Source: UBA10646 sp046296295
Lineage (GTDB): Bacteria; Bacteroidota; Bacteroidia; Chitinophagales; Chitinophagaceae
Assembly (NCBI GenBank): GCA_046296295.1
Contig: JBKBLG010000003.1
Coordinates: 163,126 to 227,125, forward strand
Reading direction: 5' to 3'
Length of the DNA stretch: 64,000 nucleotides
The notes under the pieces are model-generated. The model was given only the letters and a program-made list of their open reading frames with translations. It had not been told where the DNA came from and did no database searches. This document shows positions 1 to 8,013 of the stretch, piece by piece (position 1 is the first letter of the stretch; each line of letters begins with the position of its first letter). The position numbers and the translations under genes were made by a program.

Positions 1-426
1 ATAGTCTGTATAAAGAATTGGTGGCCAAGTAACCGTTAACGGATTCATACCGTATTTGTACTTTAGAATATGAGCCTGATAGGCACTGTCTTTACCACCA
101 CTTCCGGGAACAAGACAATCGTAACTACCATCTTTACTACGATGTTTATCTAATAATTGAATTAATTCTTCTTCTCTCTTTTCCCAGTTGATAAGTTCTT
201 TTTGTTCAGCTGTTCGGCAAGCATCACAAACATCATTTTCATCAAAATTTAGCGTAACTTTTTTGCTATCTTTTGTATGCTTGAATTCTACAGTTGACGC
301 GGGTCGCTGGTTGCTCATAACACAACTTTTACAAAATTTCACTTCTTTCGGCAGTCCATAATAGGCCTCTCGTTGCTCTTTAGGTTTGTTGTATTTAGCA
401 ACAAATTCAGGATTTGAAAAATTCAT
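1..426 (-). CDS. N-acetyl sugar amidotransferase (WbpG/PseA-like), 3' end cut by window edge
   Basis: This reading frame starts at ATG 426 and runs off the left edge, so only about 142 N-terminal residues are visible. It has a CKSCVMSNQRP zinc-ribbon-like segment, a second cysteine pair (CDAC), and the PP-loop PGSGGKDSAYQ that binds ATP in the N-acetyl sugar amidotransferase family (WbpG of Pseudomonas, PseA of Campylobacter). These enzymes use ammonia delivered by HisH/HisF-like partners to turn an N-acetyl group into an acetamidino group. The HisH-like gene ends 17 bases upstream and the HisF-like gene precedes it, so the complete trio is present. It is the last visible gene of the glycan operon. 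The family call is firm; the exact sugar substrate is inferred from the legionaminic-acid genes upstream. Confidence 0.85.
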   Translation of the reverse strand, partial: MNFSNPEFVAKYNKPKEQREAYYGLPKEVKFCKSCVMSNQRPASTVEFKHTKDSKKVTLNFDENDVCDACRTAEQKELINWEKREEELIQLLDKHRSKDGSYDCLVPGSGGKDSAYQAHILKYKYGMNPLTVTWPPILYTDY

Positions 427-443
427 TTGTATGGTGTTAAATT

Positions 444-1085
444 TTATTTAATAGATTTTATCCAGTTTTCGTAGATAGTTAATCCCTTTGCTGCACTTTT
501 TTCAGGATGAAATTGACAGGCAAAGATATTTTCGTGTTGAATGCAAGATGTATATGTAGTGTTACCATAACTTGTTTTTGTAACAGCTACAATAGGGTTA
601 TCGGGTACTACAAAAAAAGAATGCACGAAGTACATGTATTCTCCCTGTTTGAGATGCTTCAGTGGCGTCTCGGCCCAGCTAATATAACCTGCATCTTCAA
701 TGGTATTCCATCCTATTTGCGGCACTCTAACAGTATTGCCTTCATTATCGAAGTTGTTAAAACGGATGACTTTACCGGGTATAAGATTTAGTCCTTTTGA
801 AGCTCCAAATTCCTCACTTTCAGTTAAGAGTAACTGAAGGCCAAGACATATACCCAAAAATGGCTTGCCGGCATTAACTGCTTCCTTAACAGCATCACCT
901 ACACCACTTGTAGTTAAGTTATTCATAGCATCTTTGAAAGCCCCTACCCCTGGGAGGACAATAGCATCTGCTTTTCGAATCTCATCGCCATCATAACTAA
1001 TACTACAATCTGCTCCTATATTTAGCAAGGCCTGCCTTACACTGAACATATTACCTAGCTTATAATCTGCGATAACAATTTTCAT
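444..1085 (-). CDS. HisH-like glutamine amidotransferase of the amidino-sugar system
   Basis: This 213-residue class I glutamine amidotransferase has the nucleophile elbow GICLGLQLLL near residue 80 and the His-Glu pair in FHPEKS near the C-terminus. It resembles HisH, the glutaminase of imidazole glycerol phosphate synthase. No other histidine gene is present, and it lies between a HisF homologue and a WbpG-type amidotransferase. By analogy with Pseudomonas HisH2/HisF2/WbpG it should release ammonia for acetamidino formation on a nonulosonic acid or its precursor. It starts at ATG 1085, 14 bases after the HisF-like gene, so the two are co-transcribed. Confidence 0.85.
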   Translation of the reverse strand: MKIVIADYKLGNMFSVRQALLNIGADCSISYDGDEIRKADAIVLPGVGAFKDAMNNLTTSGVGDAVKEAVNAGKPFLGICLGLQLLLTESEEFGASKGLNLIPGKVIRFNNFDNEGNTVRVPQIGWNTIEDAGYISWAETPLKHLKQGEYMYFVHSFFVVPDNPIVAVTKTSYGNTTYTSCIQHENIFACQFHPEKSAAKGLTIYENWIKSIK

Positions 1086-1099
1086 TTTTTAGATAATTT

Positions 1100-1954
1100 T
1101 TAAGTGAGCCTTACCGGGATATTATGTTTATATAAATATTCTTTGATTGCATTAAGATCGGTTGGTACTATTTTACTAAAATTTCGCCCACTTTTAATAA
1201 ACGATATATTGCCTTCTAATGCAAAATCACCTTCCTTAGTATTAATATCGCTAATTGTTTTATAATGCAATATCGATGCTATTGCTACTGCATCTGCCCC
1301 GGAATACTCAATAACTTTGAGCACATCATCCACTGATCCCGCACCGCCATGTGCTATTACAGGAATGCTTACAGCATCTACGATTATTTTTGTTAATTCG
1401 ACATCAAATCCTTGACCGGTGCCTTCTTGATCCACGGAAGTAATTACAATTTCTCCTGCCCCTAGTTCTGCAACTTGAGCAGCCCATTCTCTTACGTCTA
1501 TTCCTGTTTCTTCCCGGCCATTATCAATATACGCAAGGTATGATCCATTGGGTTGTTTTATCGCTTCAATAGCAACTACAATTGTAGATGACCCAAATTT
1601 TAATGAAGCTTGTTTTATAAATGATGGATTTTTAATAGCAGCGGTGTTAATACTTACTTTATCGGCACCTGCTCTTAATGCAATATTGATATCATCAATA
1701 CTTCTCAATCCTCCACCAACAGTAAGCGGTATAAAACTATGTGTAGCAGTTTTTGTAATAATATCACTAAGGCTATTTCTTTCGTAAAGGCTGGCTACTG
1801 TGTCTTGAAAAAACATCTCGTCGGCACCTGCTTTGTAGTAGTAATCTGCGAATAATTCGGGCTTTCCAAGTACTCTCAAACCTTCGAGATGAATTCCTTT
1901 TACAAGATTGGGGCCTTTTATGTCGAGTCGCGGAATAATTCGTATTGTTTTCAT
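1100..1954 (-). CDS. HisF-like ammonia-channelling partner of the amidino-sugar system
   Basis: This 284-residue TIM barrel is related to HisF. The start at ATG 1954 is preferred because it overlaps the stop codon of the upstream CMP-sugar synthetase as ATGA; a longer frame from a TTG at 1990 would run into that gene. The N-terminus IIPRLDIKGPNLVKGIHLEG differs from histidine-pathway HisF (IIPCLDVKDGRVVKG) and matches the HisF2 subfamily of O-antigen and flagellin-glycan loci. The second phosphate-binding region (AHGGAGSVDDV) is kept. The expected role is to pair with the HisH-like protein and channel ammonia toward the WbpG-like enzyme, not histidine synthesis. Confidence 0.85.
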   Translation of the reverse strand: MKTIRIIPRLDIKGPNLVKGIHLEGLRVLGKPELFADYYYKAGADEMFFQDTVASLYERNSLSDIITKTATHSFIPLTVGGGLRSIDDINIALRAGADKVSINTAAIKNPSFIKQASLKFGSSTIVVAIEAIKQPNGSYLAYIDNGREETGIDVREWAAQVAELGAGEIVITSVDQEGTGQGFDVELTKIIVDAVSIPVIAHGGAGSVDDVLKVIEYSGADAVAIASILHYKTISDINTKEGDFALEGNISFIKSGRNFSKIVPTDLNAIKEYLYKHNIPVRLT

Positions 1955-2655
1955 AATTGTACAAGTTCTTTCTGTAAAACCAACTCGCAAAAAGCGAAAT
2001 CAAGTGGCGTGTCTATATCTAAACAATAAAGCTCATCCATCACATATTTTTTAATACGTTTAAATTGATGTAAAGGAGATTTTTTAAGCGATTCTACATT
2101 AATCAAATACATAGAACCATTGTAATAATAACAAGGAGGTACATCTTGCCTTCTTTCAAAGTTTCCTTCTTTTGACTTAGAAAGTAAGCCAAGTGCATTT
2201 TCTTCGTACAATGAAAAATAAGGATTTTGCTTACTAATACCCACGGATACCACCATATCGAGTGTTTCATCCCAATTTTCTATAATATCCTTGATGTGCT
2301 GAAGCTTTCTAAATGGTGACGTTGGTTGCAAGAGTAGCAACTTAGTATATGCATACCCCATATTTTTAGTTGCTTCTAAAACATGAAGTAAAACTTCATA
2401 AGTACCACTGTGATCTGCGGCAAGTTCACTTGGTCTTAAAAAGGGAACAGTTAGTCCAGCGCTTTCTGCACTAGCTTTTATTTCTGGATCATCTGTTGAA
2501 ACTATAATCTGCTCAGGTCTAAAATACTGGAGTGCAGTACTGATTGAATAATGTATTAATGGTTTCCCATCAAGTAACTTTATATTTTTTTTAGGCACTC
2601 CTTTCGAGCCACCCCTTGCAGGTATCACAACTAGTATATCATTCCTGTCAATCAT
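1951..2655 (-). CDS. legF: CMP-legionaminic acid synthetase (CMP-nonulosonate cytidylyltransferase)
   Basis: This 234-residue cytidylyltransferase has the N-terminal IPARGGSKGVPKKNIKLLDG signature that binds CTP in the NeuA/LegF/PseF group, and LLLQPTSPFR in the middle. It activates a nonulosonic acid with CMP so that a glycosyltransferase can use it. Its start overlaps the end of the PtmE-like gene by 4 bases and its stop overlaps the HisF-like start by 4 bases, indicating translational coupling. It is assigned to legionaminic acid rather than sialic or pseudaminic acid from the neighbouring LegB/LegC/LegG/PtmE set. Confidence 0.85.
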   Translation of the reverse strand: MIDRNDILVVIPARGGSKGVPKKNIKLLDGKPLIHYSISTALQYFRPEQIIVSTDDPEIKASAESAGLTVPFLRPSELAADHSGTYEVLLHVLEATKNMGYAYTKLLLLQPTSPFRKLQHIKDIIENWDETLDMVVSVGISKQNPYFSLYEENALGLLSKSKEGNFERRQDVPPCYYYNGSMYLINVESLKKSPLHQFKRIKKYVMDELYCLDIDTPLDFAFCELVLQKELVQL

Positions 2656-3707
2656 AAACTTAGATACTTAACATCGCTTTGTGCTCTTAAGAAATCTTCC
2701 TGTTTTCCAATATCTAACCAATAATTCAAAATAGGGAAATGCTTAACAGTTTCATTTTCATTAATGAGTACTTCCATCAAATCAGTTGCATTAAACGATT
2801 GTCCCGTAGGAATCTTCTCTTTCAGGGATGATTTAAGCATATAAATACCACCATTTGAATAATAAGAGTAGGTTGGTTTTTCAATCAACGATTCAATATT
2901 ACCTTGCTGATCAAACTCCATAATACCGTAAGGAATTTTCACCTTATATGGTACACTTGCCACCATCATTTGAGCAGCACTAGCTTTGTATTCACAAAAA
3001 AAATCTTCAAAATCTATATTCGTTAGTACATCAGAGTTCATAACGAGTATATCGCTATGCTTAGGATATACTTTACTTAATGCACCAATAGTTCCGAGCG
3101 GCTCCTCTTCTTCTATGTAAGTGATGGAAATACCTTTACTACTACCATCGCCAAAATAGTCTTTAATAATATGTCCTAAATATTTAATACTGATATAAAA
3201 ATCACTTACGCCGTACCTTATGAGTCGATCGATGTTAATTTCTAATATGGGCTTATCGCCAACTTTCAACATTGGCTTAGGTGTATTATCTGTTAATGGA
3301 CGAAGGCGCTCACCTCTACCACCGGCCATTAATAAAGCAGTTAAGGGTAATATGGTATTAATTTTATCAAAATCAAGTATTCTAATGATTACACCTTCTT
3401 TAGTGAGCACAGGAACAAACTTGATGCCTTGGCTTTTAAAATTTTTTATTAGCAAAGGCGTAACTACTTCCGTTTCACTGATGAACTTAAAATCTTTATT
3501 TATGTATTTCTGTAAGGGATCAGAAATTTCTAACCCGTTTAATAATCCTCTCCTAATATCCCCATCTGTTAATGCACCAATCATTTTATTCGCATCATCT
3601 ACTACAAAAAGTGTTCTACTCTCTAAATCAGGTATAACATCTAGTTTTTGCAATGCTGCACGTGCATTACACTCTATGCCGATAATATGCGGATTATTCA
3701 TATCCAT
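2652..3707 (-). CDS. ptmE: CBS-domain sugar-1-phosphate nucleotidyltransferase (PtmE-like, GDP-GlcN type)
   Basis: This 351-residue protein has an N-terminal CBS-like pair (about residues 1-115, with VDDANKMIGALTDGDIRRGL) followed by a nucleotidyltransferase domain starting at MAGGRGERLRPLTDNTPKPM. This architecture is that of PtmE, which makes GDP-glucosamine at the start of the Campylobacter legionaminic-acid pathway. The start ATG 3707 lies 14 bases inside the end of legG. A GDP-linked pathway, rather than a UDP-linked one, is therefore inferred. Nucleotide specificity cannot be read from the sequence alone. Confidence 0.8.
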   Translation of the reverse strand: MDMNNPHIIGIECNARAALQKLDVIPDLESRTLFVVDDANKMIGALTDGDIRRGLLNGLEISDPLQKYINKDFKFISETEVVTPLLIKNFKSQGIKFVPVLTKEGVIIRILDFDKINTILPLTALLMAGGRGERLRPLTDNTPKPMLKVGDKPILEINIDRLIRYGVSDFYISIKYLGHIIKDYFGDGSSKGISITYIEEEEPLGTIGALSKVYPKHSDILVMNSDVLTNIDFEDFFCEYKASAAQMMVASVPYKVKIPYGIMEFDQQGNIESLIEKPTYSYYSNGGIYMLKSSLKEKIPTGQSFNATDLMEVLINENETVKHFPILNYWLDIGKQEDFLRAQSDVKYLSL

Positions 3708-4836
3708 GCAATAAATCAGAAATAATTTCTATAATTTTTTTAGTTCCACCTCCTTTGGCATAAATGTTAGTACCAACATATGTTGTATTAACATATTGGT
3801 CTATTATGATATTGAGATTTTCAACAGTAGGATGTTCTATGTTTATTACATTATCAGAAGTTAAACGCCCTTGTTGCCTATTACCTAAATTAATAACAAA
3901 CTTGCCAAATGAAGCAGCTTCAATAATTCCGCTTGAGCTATTACCTACTAGCAAATTACAGTGTTTCAAAGCAGAAAAATAACCATTAACCCCTAAATTC
4001 TCTCTCAGATAAACATGAGTAACACCTTCTAGCGTAGCTTTAAAAACTTCACGAATAGCATTACCTTGTGTATCGGCATTGGGTAATGTAATGAGCCACT
4101 GATAACCTTTAGCTGCAAAGTTCTTCACCACTTGGGCAAAGTCGGTAGCCATCCGAGCATTTACCGTAAGGTTAACCGTTTCTGGATGTAAAGTTGCCAG
4201 TATGGTTGGTTTTGTAATATCTATACCAAACTTCTCCTGAAATGCAGCCGTAGTAAGTAATGGACTATTTATTAAATTCTCAAGACTTATAGAGCCGGTG
4301 TTATAGATACGTTCTTTAACATCTAACATCACATGAAGCCTTTCTGCATAAGCAGCCGTTGCAGTAAAATGGCACCAACTGGCGTGAGATATTGCATGCC
4401 TAAACACATTATCAATAGCACCAAGCGTTGTTTCTCCGCCATGTAGGTGTGCAAACTTAATACCGAATGGAACCCCCGCCATAACTGCAGCAAACATTTC
4501 ATATCGATCTCCTAAGCAAAATACCAGATCGTAATGCTTGTGCTTACTAGCCCAAAAGGCGGCAAAACGTATTTGTGTTAACCCTATTGCACAAGCGATT
4601 GCCTCAGCAGAATCTCCAGCAGGCATTGTATCAATGGTATGGCTTACAGTAATATTTTGCTGTTGAATTTCTTTCAAAGTATAGCCGTGCAATTTCGATA
4701 AGTGTGTTCCGAAGGCTATTATTTCTAGGTTGCACCAATCGGTCTTTTGTAAAGCTCTAATCAACGGAAGATATATACCGAAATCGGCTCTAGAGCTTGT
4801 AAGCAGTCCTATATGTTTCAAGCTAACATTTCCCAT
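3694..4836 (-). CDS. legG: Hydrolysing NDP-sugar 2-epimerase (LegG/NeuC family)
   Basis: This 380-residue GT-B-fold protein belongs to the UDP-GlcNAc 2-epimerase superfamily, hydrolysing branch. Landmarks are TSSRADFGIYLPL at the N-terminus, GDRYEMFAAV near residue 100, HLHGGETTLGAIDNVFRHAI, and NSSSGIIEAA in the C-terminal half. It should release 2,4-diacetamido-2,4,6-trideoxymannose from its nucleotide carrier, the substrate of LegI. It overlaps legI by 19 bases at its start and the PtmE-like gene by 14 bases at its end. NeuC (sialic acid) is the alternative name, but LegB and LegC in the same operon favour legionaminic acid. Confidence 0.85.
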   Translation of the reverse strand: MGNVSLKHIGLLTSSRADFGIYLPLIRALQKTDWCNLEIIAFGTHLSKLHGYTLKEIQQQNITVSHTIDTMPAGDSAEAIACAIGLTQIRFAAFWASKHKHYDLVFCLGDRYEMFAAVMAGVPFGIKFAHLHGGETTLGAIDNVFRHAISHASWCHFTATAAYAERLHVMLDVKERIYNTGSISLENLINSPLLTTAAFQEKFGIDITKPTILATLHPETVNLTVNARMATDFAQVVKNFAAKGYQWLITLPNADTQGNAIREVFKATLEGVTHVYLRENLGVNGYFSALKHCNLLVGNSSSGIIEAASFGKFVINLGNRQQGRLTSDNVINIEHPTVENLNIIIDQYVNTTYVGTNIYAKGGGTKKIIEIISDLLHGYE

Positions 4837-5846
4837 GTGAGGGGAGTTCCTGCAGATAAATTGATTTGTAATTTTTTGCCCAACACCTTATCTAAATCCA
4901 TAGGTGAGATACCTGTTCCGGGGCGTAACATTACTAGATGTGTTTCGCCAATAAGGGTACCTTGCGGTAAATCAGTGGCTGCACAAATACTTTTTCTTGC
5001 TACTAATTTATTTTTCAGTTCAACTTCGCTAGGCTGTTTTAGATTAGTTCCTAAGGCTTTTTCAACAGCTCTAATACCCGCTACCATGGCCTTAAGTTCA
5101 TGAGGCTCAAGTGAAGCTTTATGGTCTGGGCCTGGCAGGTTTTTATTGAGGGTAAAGTGTTTTTCTATAACAGTAGCACCAAGGGCAACCGCAGCTATTG
5201 GAATTGCTATACCCTCGGTATGATCGCTATAACCATACTGCATGTTAAAATAATTTCCCATCGCTTTCATTGCATTTAAATGTACGTCTTGCAACGGCGC
5301 TGGATATTCTGTGGTACAATGAAGGATGGTAATTTTATCTCTACGAGCACCTGCATTTTCTAATGCTAGTATTGCGGCTTCTACTTCTTCGGTGGTGCAC
5401 ATGCCTGTGCTAACAATTAAAGTATCGAAGTTAGCTGCCATTGCTTGTAAGTAAGGTAAGTTTGTTATTTCACCACTTGGTATTTTACCAAGCGTGATAC
5501 CCATACTTTTTAAAAAATGTACGCTTTCAATATCAAATGCAGTACTCCAAAATTTAATACCTTTTTGTTTGCAATAAGCAGCTAATTGATAATGTTGTTC
5601 CTCTGTAAGCTCAAGTTGTTTCAACATATCGTACTGGCTACTATTATGATTGCCAGTATTAGCAATTTGATAATCGGCTTTTTTGGCTTGCTTATTTACA
5701 AGCAACTCTGTTTTAAATGTTTGAAACTTAACTATATCAACACCTGCATCAACTGCTGCATCTATCAGTTGATACGCTAGTTGCATATCACCATTGTGAT
5801 TTACCCCGGCTTCAGCTATAATAAGTACGCTATTTCTGTTTATCAT
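4818..5846 (-). CDS. legI: Legionaminic acid synthase (NeuB family)
   Basis: This 342-residue protein has an N-terminal NeuB TIM barrel (IIAEAGVNHNGDMQLAYQLI; KFQTFKTE; IPSGEITNLPYL; HTEGIAIPIAAVALGA with EKHFTL) and a C-terminal SAF antifreeze-like domain from about residue 285 (RKSICAATDLPQG to the end). It condenses a hexose with phosphoenolpyruvate to form a nine-carbon sugar acid. Start ATG 5846 overlaps legC by 4 bases. A degenerate copy of the dispersed repeat, with a GCAA loop, lies in the SAF domain and encodes LPQG. Confidence 0.87.
   Translation of the reverse strand: MINRNSVLIIAEAGVNHNGDMQLAYQLIDAAVDAGVDIVKFQTFKTELLVNKQAKKADYQIANTGNHNSSQYDMLKQLELTEEQHYQLAAYCKQKGIKFWSTAFDIESVHFLKSMGITLGKIPSGEITNLPYLQAMAANFDTLIVSTGMCTTEEVEAAILALENAGARRDKITILHCTTEYPAPLQDVHLNAMKAMGNYFNMQYGYSDHTEGIAIPIAAVALGATVIEKHFTLNKNLPGPDHKASLEPHELKAMVAGIRAVEKALGTNLKQPSEVELKNKLVARKSICAATDLPQGTLIGETHLVMLRPGTGISPMDLDKVLGKKLQINLSAGTPLTWEMLA
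4959..4972 (-). repeat. Dispersed GNRA-hairpin element, GCAA variant, inside legI
   Basis: On the gene's coding strand the sequence reads ATTTACCGCAAGGT, one base from the consensus. The GTAA loop is replaced by GCAA and the frame encodes DLPQGT; a GTAA loop in this frame would be a stop codon. Confidence 0.6.
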
Positions 5847-6997
5847 GGCCTATAACTACTTGGGATGTTCACTACACGCTTACTCAAGTAGGTGGCATTT
5901 TCAACATTTACCGTAAGGCAATTTTTATACATCGGTAATTCGTTCATGAGTTGCCAAATAGGGCGTGTCATTACTTTTTGCTCATTTGATTTTTGTAAAA
6001 AAGACTGTTGTTCTGCCGGGTCGTTGAATATAAGGGTGTTAAGCCAATAATTGGGTACTGTATTTTCAATACCAGCAACAAAACTTATATCAGTTAGTTC
6101 TTTAAAATAGTTCGTGTAGATACTTGCTAAGTCTTTTTTGTTGCTCAAAATTTTATCTAATTGCTCCAACTGTGCACAAGCCAATGCTGCATTGATATTG
6201 GGCATACGATAGTTATAAGCTACTTCATCGTGTACAAACTCATAAGCATGTGGTAATTTGGCTGTGGTGCTTAAATGCTTAGCTCTTTGTGCTAGTGCAT
6301 CGTTGTTTGTAATAATGGCTCCACCGCCTCCACAGGTAACAGTTTTATTACCATTGAAGCTAAATGTTCCCATGATGCCAAAGGTTCCGGTATGCTTTTT
6401 GCCTACATAAGAACCTAAACTTTCTGCAGCATCCTCCACTAAAGCAATGTGGTATTTATTGCAAAGTTCCAATATTGCTTCAATACGAGCTGGGAAGCCG
6501 AAGGTATGCATTGGTACACAAGCTATGATTCGCTTGCCAGTAAGTGTATTGATAGCATAGCCCTCATCATTCACAACAACGTTTTTTTCTAAAAATGCAG
6601 CAAGAGCTGCTGGAGATAAACCCAAAGTATCTTTATCAACGTCTATAAATACAGGACTTGCTCCGGTATGTGCAATTGCATTGGCAGTAGCAACGAAAGT
6701 TAGCGGTTGGGTTATTACTTCGGTATTATGTGTAGCACCAGCTATCTGTAATGCCAGATGTAATGCGGTGGTACCATTAACAGTTGCAATACAATGTTTT
6801 GCACCTGTAATGGATTGCATCATGGTTTCAAACTGATTTACGTAAGCACCAACACTTGACACAAAGGTGCTATCAATGGTATCTAAAACATACTTTTTTT
6901 CATTTCCTCCAAAGTAAGGTGCGTGTAAGGGAATAAATGCCTCTGGCATCCGAAATACAGAGCGAATAAAATTGATGATGGGCTGTGCATTACTCAT
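5843..6997 (-). CDS. legC: LegC-family PLP-dependent sugar aminotransferase
   Basis: This 384-residue DegT/DnrJ/EryC1 aminotransferase has PHAP-like substrate residues (PLHAPYFGGNEKKYV), VEDAAESLGS, and the PLP lysine in FSFNGNKTVTCGGGGA. It adds the amino group at C4 of the 4-keto-6-deoxy sugar made by LegB. It starts at ATG 6997, only 7 bases after the legB stop, and overlaps legI by 4 bases. The gene order B-C-I-G is typical for legionaminic-acid loci. An acetyltransferase (LegH) expected to act next is not seen in the window. Confidence 0.87.
   Translation of the reverse strand: MSNAQPIINFIRSVFRMPEAFIPLHAPYFGGNEKKYVLDTIDSTFVSSVGAYVNQFETMMQSITGAKHCIATVNGTTALHLALQIAGATHNTEVITQPLTFVATANAIAHTGASPVFIDVDKDTLGLSPAALAAFLEKNVVVNDEGYAINTLTGKRIIACVPMHTFGFPARIEAILELCNKYHIALVEDAAESLGSYVGKKHTGTFGIMGTFSFNGNKTVTCGGGGAIITNNDALAQRAKHLSTTAKLPHAYEFVHDEVAYNYRMPNINAALACAQLEQLDKILSNKKDLASIYTNYFKELTDISFVAGIENTVPNYWLNTLIFNDPAEQQSFLQKSNEQKVMTRPIWQLMNELPMYKNCLTVNVENATYLSKRVVNIPSSYRP
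5905..5919 (+). repeat. Dispersed element (CATTTACCGTAAGG core) inside legC
   Basis: CATTTACCGTAAGGC matches 14 of 15 consensus bases. The coding strand reads it in reverse complement and encodes LTVNV near the C-terminus of LegC. Confidence 0.75.
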
Positions 6998-7004
6998 TCG
7001 AAAA

Positions 7005-8003
7005 CTATATGTTGTATATGTCGGCTTTGTATTTTTTTAAATTATCTTCTTGCTTAAACCAAGCTATTGTTTCCTTTAAGCCGTCAGCTAAAGTGTATTG
7101 AGGCTGCCAACCTGTAAGTCGGGTTAATTTTTCTCTTGATCCAAACAACCTGAAAACCTCACTTTTTTCGGGCCTCATTCTTTGTTCATCCGTAACAATA
7201 GATGCAAGTGGATTAATTTGTTGTATTAACTCTTTTGCTAGATCTCCAACTGTTATTTCGCTTTGTGTGGCAATATTACAATCATTCCCTACCAATTCAT
7301 CGCAAGCAGCTATCGCAGCAAATCCTGCTACCGTATCTTTAACAAACAATAAATCACGGGTTGGTGTAGTATCTCCTAATCGTATAGAGGTTATACCACT
7401 CAACAACTGCGTGATGATAGTGGGAATAACTGCCCTTGCACTTTGCCTAGGCCCATATGTGTTAAATGGACGTACTATAGTAATGGGTGTATTGAAACTT
7501 CTATAAAAGCTTTCTGCAATACAATCTGCACCAATTTTAGATGCAGAATAAGGACTTTGTGGCTGACGTGGATGTGCCTCTGTAATAGGAACGAACTGAG
7601 CTGTACCATATACTTCTGAGGTGCTTGTTACCAGTATACGTTGCGTACCAAGGTCTTTAGCAGCTTGAACAATGTTAAGTGTTCCCTTAACGTTTGTATC
7701 GATGTAAGAATCTGGGGAATGGTAACTAAAAGGTATAGCTATCAAGGCTGCAAGGTGAAAAACAACCTCTACGCCTTGCAAAGCAGTACGTACGCCATTA
7801 GGATCACGAATATCGCCAGCAAAAATTTCAATTTGCTGTAATTTGTTTTTGGGAAGTGTATCTAGCCAACCCCAACTATTAAAAGAGTTATAGTAAACAA
7901 ACGCTTTAACATTGCATCCTATATCTAAAAGATGTTCAACCAAGTGACTTCCTATGAAGCCATCGGCTCCTGTTACAAGTACCTTTTTTCCGCTGAGTTG
8001 CAT
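7005..8003 (-). CDS. legB: NDP-sugar 4,6-dehydratase LegB
   Basis: This 332-residue extended short-chain dehydrogenase has the Rossmann motif GADGFIGSHLVE, TSTSEVYG, and the catalytic PYSASKIGAD (Tyr-x-x-x-Lys). It converts the nucleotide-linked N-acetylglucosamine to the 4-keto-6-deoxy form, the first committed step of legionaminic-acid synthesis. It starts at ATG 8003, 10 bases after the wzc stop, so the sugar genes are read through from the export genes. The best alternative is another GDP/UDP-sugar dehydratase, but adjacency to legC supports LegB. Confidence 0.87.
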   Translation of the reverse strand: MQLSGKKVLVTGADGFIGSHLVEHLLDIGCNVKAFVYYNSFNSWGWLDTLPKNKLQQIEIFAGDIRDPNGVRTALQGVEVVFHLAALIAIPFSYHSPDSYIDTNVKGTLNIVQAAKDLGTQRILVTSTSEVYGTAQFVPITEAHPRQPQSPYSASKIGADCIAESFYRSFNTPITIVRPFNTYGPRQSARAVIPTIITQLLSGITSIRLGDTTPTRDLLFVKDTVAGFAAIAACDELVGNDCNIATQSEITVGDLAKELIQQINPLASIVTDEQRMRPEKSEVFRLFGSREKLTRLTGWQPQYTLADGLKETIAWFKQEDNLKKYKADIYNI

Positions 8004-8013
8004 ATTTTTTTAA

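Noticed and set aside
444..1954. HisH and HisF as histidine biosynthesis genes
   Set aside because: No other his genes are present, the HisF N-terminus is of the amidino-sugar subfamily, and both genes sit in a nonulosonic-acid operon.
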